Below are positions 33,751-42,058 of a stretch of 64,000 nucleotides of DNA, piece by piece. The stretch covers positions 62,001 through 126,000 of the forward strand of contig NZ_JAHIAB010000003.1 of assembly GCF_018760365.1 (NCBI RefSeq), written 5' to 3'. The DNA comes from Pseudooceanicola endophyticus (GTDB lineage Bacteria > Pseudomonadota > Alphaproteobacteria > Rhodobacterales > Rhodobacteraceae). Each line of letters opens with the position of its first letter. The stretch's first letter is position 1. The notes below the pieces were generated by a model that ran no database searches, was not told where the DNA came from, and was given only the letters and a program-made list of their open reading frames with translations. Both the position numbers and the translations under genes were made by a program.

Positions 33751-35010
33751 ATGACAGAACGCACGCATTCCCCGCAGGCCCTGGCGCAAGTCGCGGCCCG
33801 GAAACCGGCCCAAATTCCGGCCCAGGATCCGGTTCAGGTTCAGCTACGGTCGCCGGGGCTGGCCGTCTCTCTTCTTCTGGCGCTGGCCTGTGGGGTGCTG
33901 GCCGCCGATATCTACTATGCCCAGCCGCTGGTGGGGCTGATCGCGGCCAGCCTCGGCCTTCCCGCGCCGCTCGCCGGGCTGGTGGTGACGCTGACCCAGC
34001 TGGGCTACGGGCTGGGGCTGATCCTGGTGGTGCCGCTGGCCGACATCTTCGAGACCCGACGCCTGGTCCTGACACTGGTGGGGCTGAGCATCCTGGCCCT
34101 GGTCGCGACCGCCCTGGCGCCGACTGCGGGGGCCTTCCTGGCGGCGGCCTTCTGCACCGGTCTGGGCGCCGTCGCGGTGCAGGTCCTGGTGCCCTATGCC
34201 GCGCATCTGGCGGATGAGGCAAGCCGGGGCCGGGCGGTCGGCAATGTGATGGCCGGGCTGATGCTGGGCATCATGCTGGCCCGCCCTCTGTCCAGTTTCC
34301 TGGCCGGCCTGGCGGGCTGGCAGGGGGTCTTCCTGCTGGCGGCGGCGGCGCTGGTGCCGCTGGGACTGGTTCTGCGGCTGAAATTGCCGGAACGCCGCCC
34401 CGCAGGCCGGATGGGCTATGGCGCGCTGATGCGCTCGATCCTCAGCATCGCCGCGACGACGCCGGTCCTGCAGCGCAGGGCGCTGTACCAGGCGGCAATG
34501 TTCGGGGTCTTCAGCCTGTTCTGGACGGTGACGCCGCTGTTGCTGGCCAGCCCCGCCATCGGGCTGGGGCAGGGCGGCATCGCGATCTTCGCGCTGGTCG
34601 GGGCGGCCAGCGTCCTGGCCTCTCCGATCGCCGGTCGGATCGCCGACCGCGGCTGGGGGCGCCCGGCGACCCGGCTGGCGCTGCTGGGCGGCATGGCAAG
34701 CTTTGCCCTGTGCCTCGTGCTGCCTGAGGCGCCCCGCCCGGCCATCGCCCTGCTGATCGTGGCGGCGCTGCTGCTGGATTTTGCGGTGACCACCAATCTG
34801 GTGCTGGGCCAGCGAGAGATCTTCCTGCTGGAGGCCGCCATCCGCGCCCGGCTCAATGGCATCTACATGGCGACCTTCTTCCTGGGCGGGGCCCTGGGAT
34901 CGGCGCTTGGCGTCTGGGCCTATGCCGCGGGCGGGTGGCACATGGCGGCCCTGCTGGGGCTGGCGGCGCCGACGCTGGCCTTCCTCTTTGCGCTGAGCGA
35001 GCGGCGCTAG
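33751..35010 (+). CDS. MFS transporter (drug or metabolite exporter)
   Basis: 419 residues with 12 hydrophobic segments after a hydrophilic alanine/glutamine-rich N-terminus of about 35 residues. ADIYYAQPLVGLIAASLGLP in helix 1 and the helix 2-3 loop PLADIFETRRLVL fit the major facilitator drug-exporter group. AGGA lies 6 bases before the ATG at 33751. It is controlled by the upstream TetR protein and ended by a strong terminator. The substrate is unknown. Confidence 0.9.
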   Translation: MTERTHSPQALAQVAARKPAQIPAQDPVQVQLRSPGLAVSLLLALACGVLAADIYYAQPLVGLIAASLGLPAPLAGLVVTLTQLGYGLGLILVVPLADIFETRRLVLTLVGLSILALVATALAPTAGAFLAAAFCTGLGAVAVQVLVPYAAHLADEASRGRAVGNVMAGLMLGIMLARPLSSFLAGLAGWQGVFLLAAAALVPLGLVLRLKLPERRPAGRMGYGALMRSILSIAATTPVLQRRALYQAAMFGVFSLFWTVTPLLLASPAIGLGQGGIAIFALVGAASVLASPIAGRIADRGWGRPATRLALLGGMASFALCLVLPEAPRPAIALLIVAALLLDFAVTTNLVLGQREIFLLEAAIRARLNGIYMATFFLGGALGSALGVWAYAAGGWHMAALLGLAAPTLAFLFALSERR

Positions 35011-35032
35011 GGACGGGCGCTCCGAAACGGCG

Positions 35033-35059
35033 AAGGCCGGCGCGGGGCGCCGGCCTTTT
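35033..35059. terminator. bidirectional terminator between the MFS and amidase genes
   Basis: An 11-bp perfect stem (35033-35043 with 35047-35057) around a GGG loop, flanked by AA on the left and TTTT overlapping the right arm. It serves the MFS gene and, on the other strand, the end of the twelve-gene catabolic operon. Confidence 0.9.
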
Positions 35060-35067
35060 GCGCAACT

Positions 35068-36168
35068 TCAGCCGCGGATCAGGGCCGCGACGGCGCAGAC
35101 CAGCGCATCCGCGCCCCTGGCACCGACCAGTTGCAGCGACACCGGGGCTCCGTTCAGCGGCGCAAGCGGCATCGCCAGCGCCGGGTGGCCGCTGAGGTTG
35201 AAGGCGCGCACGTTGCGGGTCACCGCGACGGCGGTGGGATCGCGGCGCGCCAGTTCCAGAGTCGGCGGTGCATCGGCCAGCGTCGGCAGGGCGATCACCT
35301 CGGCCTGTCCCAGCAAGGCGTCGATCTGGGCGGTGATGCGGGCACGCACGGCTTCGGCCCGGGCGATTTCGTCCGCGTCGACATCCGCGCCGGCGGCGAT
35401 GCGCGCGGCGACGGCCGGATGCACCTTGCCGGTCTCCAGAAGCGGCCCGGAGGCGGCCCAGTTCTCGGCATTGATCAGGCTGACGCCGGCTTCGAAGGCT
35501 TCGGCGGCAGCCGGAAGCTCGGCCTCATGCACGGCGATCTCCGGGGTCCGCAGCGCGGCGCGCACGGCGGCGTCGATGGCGGGGGTGGCCTGTCCGGACA
35601 GGTAGGCGACGCGGGCGGTCTTGATCCGGCGGGCCACGAAGCCCGGATCCATCGCCGCCATCGCCCATTCCAGGTCTTCCAGGGTCGCCGCGAAGGGGCC
35701 GACGCAATCGAGGCTGCTTTCGGCGGGCATCACGCCCTTGCGGCTGAGCCGCCCGTAGCTGGGCTTCAGCCCCCAGACGCCGCAGCAGGCCGCCGGGATG
35801 CGGACCGATCCGCCGGTGTCGGTGCCGATGGCGATGCGGGCGCTGCCCTCGGCCACCGCCGCCGCACTGCCCGAGGAGGACCCTCCGGGGATCAGCTCGG
35901 GGAACTGCGCATTGACCGCGGTGCCCGCGTGATCGTTGATCCCCGAGACGCCAAAGGCCAGCTCGTGCAGAGTGGTCTTGCCGAGGACATGGCCCCCTGC
36001 GGCCAGCAGGCGCTCCACCACCTCGGCATGGGCCGGGGCGGGGGGGGCGTCCTCCAGCGCCGGGCAGCCGGCGCGGGTGGGGAAGCCTGCAATGTCGATC
36101 GAATCCTTCACCGCGATGGCAGGCCCGGCGGGATCGCCCAGCGACAGGCGCGTGACATAGGTGGTCAT
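35068..36168 (-). CDS. amidase signature family hydrolase (IacH-like)
   Basis: 366 residues, shorter than most amidases (450-500) but with the full Ser-cisSer-Lys triad: Lys21 in AIAVKDSIDIAG, the cis-serine in PGGSSSGSAAAVA and the nucleophile in GTDTGGSVRIPAACCGVWGLKPSYGR. It would hydrolyse a linear amide to acid and ammonia. It is the last gene of the catabolic operon, and its ATG overlaps the stop of the 72-residue gene upstream. In the indole-3-acetate cluster of Pseudomonas an amidase-like protein, IacH, lies beside IacI, as here. Its real substrate is not determined by the sequence. Confidence 0.88.
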   Translation of the reverse strand: MTTYVTRLSLGDPAGPAIAVKDSIDIAGFPTRAGCPALEDAPPAPAHAEVVERLLAAGGHVLGKTTLHELAFGVSGINDHAGTAVNAQFPELIPGGSSSGSAAAVAEGSARIAIGTDTGGSVRIPAACCGVWGLKPSYGRLSRKGVMPAESSLDCVGPFAATLEDLEWAMAAMDPGFVARRIKTARVAYLSGQATPAIDAAVRAALRTPEIAVHEAELPAAAEAFEAGVSLINAENWAASGPLLETGKVHPAVAARIAAGADVDADEIARAEAVRARITAQIDALLGQAEVIALPTLADAPPTLELARRDPTAVAVTRNVRAFNLSGHPALAMPLAPLNGAPVSLQLVGARGADALVCAVAALIRG

Positions 36169-36383
36169 CGCGCGCCCTCCACCAGTTCGCTCCCGGCTTC
36201 GGCCAGCAGGGTGGCCTCGGCCAGGAATTCGGCCTCGGGCAGGCCGGCGGCCAGCACCTCGCCGTCGCGGTCCAGGCCGAAGCGCAGCATGGGTCGGCCG
36301 AACGGGTCCACCCATTGCTGGATCACGGTCACGTCCACGTCCTGGAAACGGTAGACCTGCCACATTTCGGTTTTATGGGTCAT
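36165..36383 (-). CDS. hypothetical 72-residue protein coupled to the amidase
   Basis: 72 residues, rich in valine, glutamate and alanine, with no domain that I recognise. It reads MWQVYRFQDVDVTVIQQWVD then a short repeat-like LPEAEFLAEATLLAEAG tail that is probably helical. Its TGA overlaps the amidase ATG (ATGA) and it starts 18 bases after the NTF2-like gene, so it is almost certainly translated. In the iac cluster of Pseudomonas putida a small protein of unknown role (IacB) is also part of the operon, but I cannot claim homology. It might be an enzyme accessory subunit. Confidence 0.75.
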   Translation of the reverse strand: MTHKTEMWQVYRFQDVDVTVIQQWVDPFGRPMLRFGLDRDGEVLAAGLPEAEFLAEATLLAEAGSELVEGAR

Positions 36384-36401
36384 GACTGCGCTCCGCCCGG
36401 T

Positions 36402-36971
36402 TCAGGGTTTCATCAGCACCGAGGCGGACGGGTAGTCCGAGGCCCAGGTGGCCGGCAGCGGGGCGACAAAGACGTTCTCGGTGCGGTTGCGGGTGTAGCG
36501 CCAGACGCCATCGTCGCATTTCTTGAACGCGTTGAAGAGCCGCGAGGAGCGCAGCAGCGCCTTGCCGTCGGAGAACAGCCAGGGCTGCATGTGGACCCAC
36601 TGGCCGGTGGCGGTCAGCCCGTCCTCGGAGACATGGATCTGTTCGGAGGTCACGTAGTGGCAGTTCAGGATCAGCGCCGGATCCTGCTTCTGGCCCCAGA
36701 AGCCCTCGAAGTGGCGGCGCACGGCGGCCTTGCCCTCGGCGCGCCCGAACTGGCCGTCGTAATATTCGCCGACGCCTTCCCAGACGGCTTCCTCGGCGAA
36801 CAGCTCCATGATCAGGTCGATGCGCTCGGCATCGTCCTTGACGCCATATTCGGGCAGCGGCGTGTCGCAGAGGAACATGTAGCGCATCTGGACGTTGCGG
36901 ACCTCGTTGGCGGCTTCGAGGTTCTCGATGCGGCGGGTCAGCGCCTGGAGGGTGTCTTGCATGTCGGTCAT
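36402..36971 (-). CDS. NTF2/SnoaL-like protein (IacI-like)
   Basis: 189 residues of the SnoaL-like/ring-hydroxylating beta-subunit-like fold: IENLEAANEVRNVQMRYMFLCD, DLIMELFAEEAVWEGVGEYYDGQFGRAEGKAAVRRHFEGF and the C-terminal WRYTRNRTENVFVAPLPATW. Such proteins act as hydratases, isomerases or cofactor-free hydrolases on ring compounds. GGAAG precedes the ATG at 36971. It lies between the flavin reductase and the 72-residue gene. A SnoaL-like protein, IacI, is a member of the indole-3-acetate cluster, which fits this operon. Its reaction is unknown. Confidence 0.82.
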   Translation of the reverse strand: MTDMQDTLQALTRRIENLEAANEVRNVQMRYMFLCDTPLPEYGVKDDAERIDLIMELFAEEAVWEGVGEYYDGQFGRAEGKAAVRRHFEGFWGQKQDPALILNCHYVTSEQIHVSEDGLTATGQWVHMQPWLFSDGKALLRSSRLFNAFKKCDDGVWRYTRNRTENVFVAPLPATWASDYPSASVLMKP

Positions 36972-36987
36972 GGGTCTTCCGTGGAAA

Positions 36988-37503
36988 TCAGAGAGAGGGA
37001 TTTTGCGCGGGCGCCGGGGCGCCCAGGCGGTGGAAGTTGCGGTCGAAATAGACCAGGCTCTGGCTGTCGTCGCGCAGCTCAAGTGCCTCGACCCGGCCGA
37101 GGATCACGCTGTGGGTGCCGACCTCCTCGATGCCGCTGATGCGGCAGTCGCAGCGCACCATGGCATCCTTCAGAGCGGGTGCGCCGGTCGCCAGCGTCGC
37201 CCAGTCCTGGCCTTCGAAGCGCTCTTCGGGCGACAGGCCCGGGCGGCCGAACCGCATCGCCAGCTCGGCATGGTCATGGCCCAGCACGTTGACGCAGAAG
37301 ACGCCGTTGGCGATCAGCAGGTCATGCGCCGACGAGCCGCGGTTGACGCAGACCAGCAGGGTCGGCGGCGTGTCGGTGACAGAGCAGACCGCCGAGGCGG
37401 TGATGCCGTGGCGCCCGGCCGCGCCGTCGGTGGTGATGATGTTCACGGCCGCGCCAAGGCGCGACATGGCCTGCCGGAAGGCCGTCTGATCGGGATGGGT
37501 CAT
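36988..37503 (-). CDS. flavin reductase component (IacG/HpaC-like)
   Basis: 171 residues, a short-form NAD(P)H:flavin oxidoreductase: FRQAMSRLGAAVNIITTDGAAGRHGITASAVCSVTDTPPTLLVCVNR and FCVNVLGHDHAELAMRF. It should supply reduced FMN or FAD to the acyl-CoA-dehydrogenase-like monooxygenase at the head of the operon, making a two-component flavin monooxygenase. It starts at 37503, four bases after the reductase stop codon. In the iac cluster the same job is given to IacG. Confidence 0.9.
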   Translation of the reverse strand: MTHPDQTAFRQAMSRLGAAVNIITTDGAAGRHGITASAVCSVTDTPPTLLVCVNRGSSAHDLLIANGVFCVNVLGHDHAELAMRFGRPGLSPEERFEGQDWATLATGAPALKDAMVRCDCRISGIEEVGTHSVILGRVEALELRDDSQSLVYFDRNFHRLGAPAPAQNPSL

Positions 37504-37507
37504 GACG

Positions 37508-38458
37508 TTACAGGTCCAGGACAAGTTTTTGGGATTTCGCACGCGAGCAGCAGAGCATGATCTGGTCGCCCTCGGCCTTTTCCGCGTCGGTCAGGAAACT
37601 GTCGCGGTGATCGGCCTCGCCCTCAAGCAGGTCGCACAGGCAGGTGCCGCAGATGCCCTGCTCGCAGGAGACTTCGACCGCGATGCCGATGCCTGTCAGG
37701 GCCTGCACGATGGTCTGGTCGGGGCCCACGGTCACGGTCTGGCCCGATTGCGCAAGCTCCACCTCGAAGCTGTCGCCGCCGGTCTCGACCTCGACCGAGA
37801 AGTATTCCTTGTGCAGCTGCGCCTCCGGATAGCCGCGATCAGCCGCCGAGCGCAGCACGAAGTCCATAAAGCCCGCGGGGCCGCAGGTATAGACATGGGC
37901 GCCGGTGGCGGGATCGGGCAGGTCGGTGGCGGGATCGAAGGGACGGGTCGCGTCCTCTCCGCTGTCGAAATGCAGCGTCACGTTTGCGGCCCAGGGGGCG
38001 GTCGCCATTTCCGCAAGGAAAGCGGCGCTGTCCTTTTCGCGGGCGCAGTAGTGCAGCGCGAAGGGGCGGCCCTGGGTGTGCAGCGCATGGGCCATCGCGA
38101 TCATCGGGGTGATGCCGATGCCGCCGCCCATCAGGACGGAAAAGGCGGCATCCTCGGCCAGCGGAAAGAGGTTGCGGGGTTCCCCGATGCGGATCGTCGC
38201 GCCTTCGGCAAAGCCGGCGTGGATGGCGGCGGACCCCCCGCGCGAGGCGGGGTCCTTCAGCACGCCGATGCGGTAGAGCGCGCCTTCGGCGGGATCGCCG
38301 CAGAGGGAATACTGGCGCACCAGGCCCTGGCCGATCTCGACGTCGATATGGGCGCCGGGGGTGAAGGGGGGCAGCGGCGCGCCGTCAGCCGAGACGAGGT
38401 CCAGCACGACGATGTCGCGGGCCTGGGACTGGCGCCGGGTGATGGTGGCTTCGATCAT
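37508..38458 (-). CDS. dioxygenase reductase, phthalate-reductase type (IacF-like)
   Basis: 316 residues with the order flavin-binding (RQYSLCG), NAD-binding (MGGGIGITPMIAMAHAL, YTCGPAGFMDFV) and C-terminal plant-type [2Fe-2S] ferredoxin domain (CEQGICGTC with the fourth Cys in LCCSR). This is the VanB/phthalate dioxygenase reductase layout. It passes electrons from NAD(P)H to the Rieske oxygenase encoded just upstream. AAGGA lies 8 bases before the ATG at 38458. Two hairpins separate it from the beta subunit gene. Confidence 0.93.
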   Translation of the reverse strand: MIEATITRRQSQARDIVVLDLVSADGAPLPPFTPGAHIDVEIGQGLVRQYSLCGDPAEGALYRIGVLKDPASRGGSAAIHAGFAEGATIRIGEPRNLFPLAEDAAFSVLMGGGIGITPMIAMAHALHTQGRPFALHYCAREKDSAAFLAEMATAPWAANVTLHFDSGEDATRPFDPATDLPDPATGAHVYTCGPAGFMDFVLRSAADRGYPEAQLHKEYFSVEVETGGDSFEVELAQSGQTVTVGPDQTIVQALTGIGIAVEVSCEQGICGTCLCDLLEGEADHRDSFLTDAEKAEGDQIMLCCSRAKSQKLVLDL

Positions 38459-38508
38459 TGTGGCGTCCTTGTCTTTTAACGGGTCGGAACGGAAACGGGG
38501 CGAAAGAC

Positions 38509-38579
38509 GGGTCCGGCGCTGCGGGCCGGACCCCAGTCGGGGAAACCGGTCGGGCCCAAGGGGGAGGAAGGCCCGACCG
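38509..38579 (-). terminator. two tandem hairpins between dioxygenase beta and reductase genes
   Basis: Bases 38547-38556 pair with 38570-38579 (10 bp) and 38509-38517 pair with 38525-38533 (9 bp), both perfect. They begin 7 bases after the beta-subunit stop codon and have no U tract. They probably stabilise the alpha-beta mRNA end or damp read-through to the reductase. Confidence 0.6.
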
Positions 38580-38585
38580 CAGCGA

Positions 38586-39080
38586 TCACAGGATGTAGGA
38601 GATGCCCGACAGCGTGTGATCGGCATTGATCAGGCGCACGACCTTGCGGGCGATCTTCAGGCCCGCGCCTTCGCGCACCAGGGTGAACTCCACGTCGGCG
38701 ACATGGGATTTCATCCGTTCGCGGCGGTATTCGGTCAGCGTCTGCATGCAGCGCAGCTCGATGGTGACGCCATCGTCCGACAGCAGCCGGAAGCGCGACA
38801 GCGCGCGCACGGTGCGTGCCAGCGGCGAGGCCGAGACGGAGTCCCCGCCCATCATCCGCTCGACCCGCTTCGCGCGCATCACCGCGTCGTCATAGGCGTA
38901 GTTCAGATGCGCCTCGAAATCGGTCACGCCGGGTTCGACGGGCACGATGTACTTGGCATCCGCGCTCCACATGCCCAGCCAGTCGTCGAATTCGCGCTGA
39001 TCGAGGCGGTCGGCCTCAAGCCAGACGAAGGCCATGGCATCCAGCAGCGCGGTATCTTTCACGGGAGTCATCATGTCCAT
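38586..39080 (-). CDS. aromatic-ring-hydroxylating dioxygenase beta subunit (IacD-like)
   Basis: 164 residues, the standard size of the small structural subunit of Rieske dioxygenases: FVWLEADRLDQREFDDWLGMWSADAKYIVPV, VERMMGGDSVSASPLARTVR and the C-terminal IARKVVRLINADHTLSGISYIL. It forms alpha3beta3 oligomers with the preceding gene product. The ATG at 39080 lies 3 bases after the alpha stop, with GGAGG 8 bases upstream; two more ATGs follow. Confidence 0.94.
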   Translation of the reverse strand: MDMMTPVKDTALLDAMAFVWLEADRLDQREFDDWLGMWSADAKYIVPVEPGVTDFEAHLNYAYDDAVMRAKRVERMMGGDSVSASPLARTVRALSRFRLLSDDGVTIELRCMQTLTEYRRERMKSHVADVEFTLVREGAGLKIARKVVRLINADHTLSGISYIL

Positions 39081-39083
39081 GTC

Positions 39084-40343
39084 TCAGGCCTCCATCAGTT
39101 TCTTCCACTGCCGGTAGGCAGCGCGCATGCCGATCTCGGAGCTGACATCGCCCTTGACGGTGCCCTCTGCGGTCGGTTCCTCGGTCTCGGTCGAGCGGTT
39201 CAGCAGCAGCCAGAGCTCCTTGCCGCCCTGGGCGCCCTGCTGGACGCGGTCCCAGACCTCGGCGTCATCGGGGCTGCCAAAGCCCATCGGGCCCTGGAAG
39301 AACTCGTGGATGCGCAGGCGTTCGCGGTTCGCGATCTCGGGGCCGCCGTCCATGGCAAGGGCGATGTGGCGCACCTCGGTCTCGGTGACGGACACCGGCT
39401 GGAGGACACGGAAGAACGCGGCAGAGCAGCCGAGGTTGGGGAACAGGTTCACGTTGAAGCCCGAACCGCCGACGGCGCGGATGATGCGGCGCACCTGCTG
39501 CTCTTCGTGACCCTCGTCGCGCAGCGCCTGGGCAAGATCGGCGAACTTGTCGGGGATCGGTGCGTCGAGGTTTTCCTCAAGGTCGACCAGCTCGGGCATC
39601 ATGATCATGACCGAGTGGCCATTGCCCAGATCCTCGACCCAGCCGCCCTTGTTCATGATGTCGAACTGCTCTTCGGTCTCGACATCGGTCAGCTTCAGGA
39701 AGGGCTTGTGCACCAGCGGGAAATGGTAGGCGTCGGTGGTGTTCTCAAGCTGGATCTTCCAGTTGCCCGGGAACGAGAACTTGTGTTCGCCATTGGCCTT
39801 CACCGGGTAGCCGGCGCCCTGTTTCATGAACAGGTCGATCCATTTCTTGGCGCCCGCCAGGAAGTCCTCGAGCGGCTCGATCTCGTCGTTGAAGGTGGCG
39901 AAGACCAGGCCGTTGTAGGTCTCGGTGCGCAGGGCTTTCAGGCCCAGCTTGCCGCGTTCCAGCTTGCCGGCATAGCTTTCCTCGTAGGGCACGCCGCGCA
40001 GGCTGCCGTCGAGGCCGTAGGCCCAGCCGTGGTAGGGGCAGACGAAGGAGTTGGTCTTGCCCTTGGACACTTCGCACACGGTTGCGGCGCGGTGACGGCA
40101 GCGGTTCAGCAGGACGTGGATGTTCTTCTTGCGGTCGCGGGTGACGATCACCGGCTCAAGACCGACGCGGGCGCGCTTGTAGCTGCCGGGCGTCGCGATT
40201 TCGCTCTCGTGCGCGACCCAGACCCAGGTCTTCGTGAAGATCTTGTCCATCTCTGCTTCGAACAGACCGGGGTCCGTGTACAGAGTGGTCAGGGCCTTGT
40301 CGTCCTGGACGAGCGCGGCGAAGGGCGTGTCCAAATCTTTCAT
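39084..40343 (-). CDS. Rieske aromatic-ring-hydroxylating dioxygenase alpha subunit (IacC-like)
   Basis: 419 residues. The Rieske [2Fe-2S] motif CRHRAATVC...CPYHGW lies at about 80-110, and the mononuclear iron ligands are in NTTDAYHFPLVH at about 205-216, with the third acidic ligand further on. It inserts both atoms of oxygen into an aromatic or heteroaromatic ring. GAGGA precedes the ATG at 40343. It is followed directly by its beta subunit and, beyond hairpins, by its reductase. The catalytic domain length fits the benzoate/anthranilate-like and IacC-like groups. The substrate cannot be read from sequence; the operon suggests an indole-type acid. Confidence 0.94.
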   Translation of the reverse strand: MKDLDTPFAALVQDDKALTTLYTDPGLFEAEMDKIFTKTWVWVAHESEIATPGSYKRARVGLEPVIVTRDRKKNIHVLLNRCRHRAATVCEVSKGKTNSFVCPYHGWAYGLDGSLRGVPYEESYAGKLERGKLGLKALRTETYNGLVFATFNDEIEPLEDFLAGAKKWIDLFMKQGAGYPVKANGEHKFSFPGNWKIQLENTTDAYHFPLVHKPFLKLTDVETEEQFDIMNKGGWVEDLGNGHSVMIMMPELVDLEENLDAPIPDKFADLAQALRDEGHEEQQVRRIIRAVGGSGFNVNLFPNLGCSAAFFRVLQPVSVTETEVRHIALAMDGGPEIANRERLRIHEFFQGPMGFGSPDDAEVWDRVQQGAQGGKELWLLLNRSTETEEPTAEGTVKGDVSSEIGMRAAYRQWKKLMEA

Positions 40344-40374
40344 GTGGGGGTCCTCAGGTTGAAGGGGCGGGGAT

Positions 40375-40436
40375 GACCGGCAAGGGGCCCCGGCACGATG
40401 ACGCGGGGGCGTCATCGCTGGCCGGGCAGGCCGGTC
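40375..40436 (-). terminator. nested hairpin between ABC permease and dioxygenase alpha genes
   Basis: An inner 9-bp perfect stem (40396-40404 with 40409-40417, GGGG loop) lies within an outer 7-bp pairing (40375-40381 with 40430-40436). No U tract follows on the minus strand. It marks the border of the transport and dioxygenase modules. Confidence 0.55.
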
Positions 40437-40449
40437 GGAAGGGATCAGA

Positions 40450-41256
40450 TCAGAACAGGAAGCGGCGGAACCATTTCCGGGTCGCCATGCGGAAGGCCCG
40501 GTCGAACAGGTAGCCCAGGATGCCGAGGGAGATGATGCCCACGAACACCCAGTCGGTGCGCCCGAAGTTGCGCGCGGTCCAGATCATCGAGCCAAGGCCG
40601 GTCTGCGCCGAGACGATCTCGGCCGAGACGACGGTCAGGAAAGAGTTGCCCATGGCGATGCGGGCGCCGGTGATCATGAAGGGCACGGCCGAGGGGAAGA
40701 TGACGGTGGTCATCTCGGTCAGCTTGCTGGCCCCCATGGAACGGGCGGCCTGCAGGCGCAGCTGGTTGACGTTTTCCACCCCGGCGATGGTGTTGATCGT
40801 CACGATGAACACGGTGCAGTAGAAGATCAGCGCGATCTTGGTGATCTCGCCCGGGCCAAGCCAGATGACGGCCAGGGTCACGAAGGCGATCGGCGGGATG
40901 AAGCGGAAGAACTCGATCCAGGGATCGCAGAGCAGGCGGACGATCTGGAAGCGGCCCATGAACAGGCCGAGCGGCACGCCGATGATCACGCCCGCGGCCC
41001 AGCCGGCGGCGATGCGCCAGGCCGAGGCCCCGATCGCCACGAAGAGAGAGCCGTCGGCGATCATCTCGCCGGTGGTCTTGGCGACGCTCCAGGGCGAAGG
41101 CAGGAACAGCGGAGAGGTGTTCATCGCGCCAATGTGCCAGGCCAGCACGCCGATCACGACCGAGAGCACGCCGATCAGGACGCGTTTCATTCCCTCTCCC
41201 ATTGAGAAGCCAGTCCTTGCACCACGTGTCGGGGTCTGCTGGGTGGCGTCGGTCAT
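40450..41256 (-). CDS. NitT/TauT-type ABC transporter permease
   Basis: 268 residues with about six helices and the BPD_transp_1 signature region (EITKIALIFYCTVFIVTINTIAGVENVNQLRLQAARSMGASKLTEM). This is the SsuC/TauC group that imports sulfonates, nitrate, taurine, phthalates and other aromatic acids. The ATG at 41256 overlaps the ATPase stop codon. As part of the catabolic operon it should import the growth substrate. Confidence 0.92.
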   Translation of the reverse strand: MTDATQQTPTRGARTGFSMGEGMKRVLIGVLSVVIGVLAWHIGAMNTSPLFLPSPWSVAKTTGEMIADGSLFVAIGASAWRIAAGWAAGVIIGVPLGLFMGRFQIVRLLCDPWIEFFRFIPPIAFVTLAVIWLGPGEITKIALIFYCTVFIVTINTIAGVENVNQLRLQAARSMGASKLTEMTTVIFPSAVPFMITGARIAMGNSFLTVVSAEIVSAQTGLGSMIWTARNFGRTDWVFVGIISLGILGYLFDRAFRMATRKWFRRFLF

Positions 41257-42053
41257 GTTGCCGGTTCCTCTTCTCGGTTCAGGCCCTGCTGTTCGAGGGC
41301 ACGTTTGACCTCTTCGCCGATGTCGTCGCGCAGCCGGCGGAACAGCTCCAGGCATTCGGGGCTGGCGGCGTCGCGGGGGTGCGGCAGGTCGATGGGCTGG
41401 ATGGTCTTGATCCCGGCACGCGGGCCGGCGGTCATCACCACGACGCGGTCGGCCAGCAGCAGGGCCTCCCAGATGTCATGGGTGACGAAGACGATGGTGC
41501 AGCCGGTCTTGCGCCAGAGCCGGTCCAGCTCTTCCTGAAGCACTTCGCGGGTCTGCGCGTCCAGCGCGCCGAAGGGTTCGTCCATCAGCACGACGGAGGG
41601 TTCGTTGATCAGCACCCGGGCGATCTGCGCGCGCTGGCGCATCCCGCCCGACAGCTCTTTCGGGAATTTGTCGGCGGCGTGGGCAAGGCCCACCATGCCG
41701 ATGAAATGTTCCGCCTTCTTCGCGCGTTCGGCCTTGGCCACGCCGCGGATCTTCAGGCCGTATTCGACGTTCTCGCGGATCGTCAGCCAGGGGAACAGCA
41801 CCTCGGCGGACTGGAAGACGACGCCGCGGTCGAGACCGGGCTTGGTCACCCGGTCTCCGCCAACGGAGATGCTTCCAGCGACCGGGAGGAACCCGGCGAT
41901 GGCGTTCAGAAGCGTGGACTTGCCGCAGCCCGAAGGGCCCAGCAGGCAGACGAATTCGCCAGGCTTGATGTCGAGGTTGACGTTCGAGACGATCTGCGCC
42001 GTCCCGAACGAGATCCCGACATGGCCAAGCTCGATGGAAGCTCCGTTGGACAT
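41253..42053 (-). CDS. NitT/TauT-type ABC transporter ATP-binding protein
   Basis: 266 residues, single ABC domain of the SsuB/TauB type: Walker A GPSGCGKST, signature LSGGMRQRAQIARVL, Walker B VVLMDEPFGALD and switch His in FVTHDIWEALLLADRV. It lies 5 bases after the binding-protein gene and overlaps the permease gene by 4 bases. Confidence 0.94.
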   Translation of the reverse strand: MSNGASIELGHVGISFGTAQIVSNVNLDIKPGEFVCLLGPSGCGKSTLLNAIAGFLPVAGSISVGGDRVTKPGLDRGVVFQSAEVLFPWLTIRENVEYGLKIRGVAKAERAKKAEHFIGMVGLAHAADKFPKELSGGMRQRAQIARVLINEPSVVLMDEPFGALDAQTREVLQEELDRLWRKTGCTIVFVTHDIWEALLLADRVVVMTAGPRAGIKTIQPIDLPHPRDAASPECLELFRRLRDDIGEEVKRALEQQGLNREEEPAT

Positions 42054-42058
42054 GTGGC

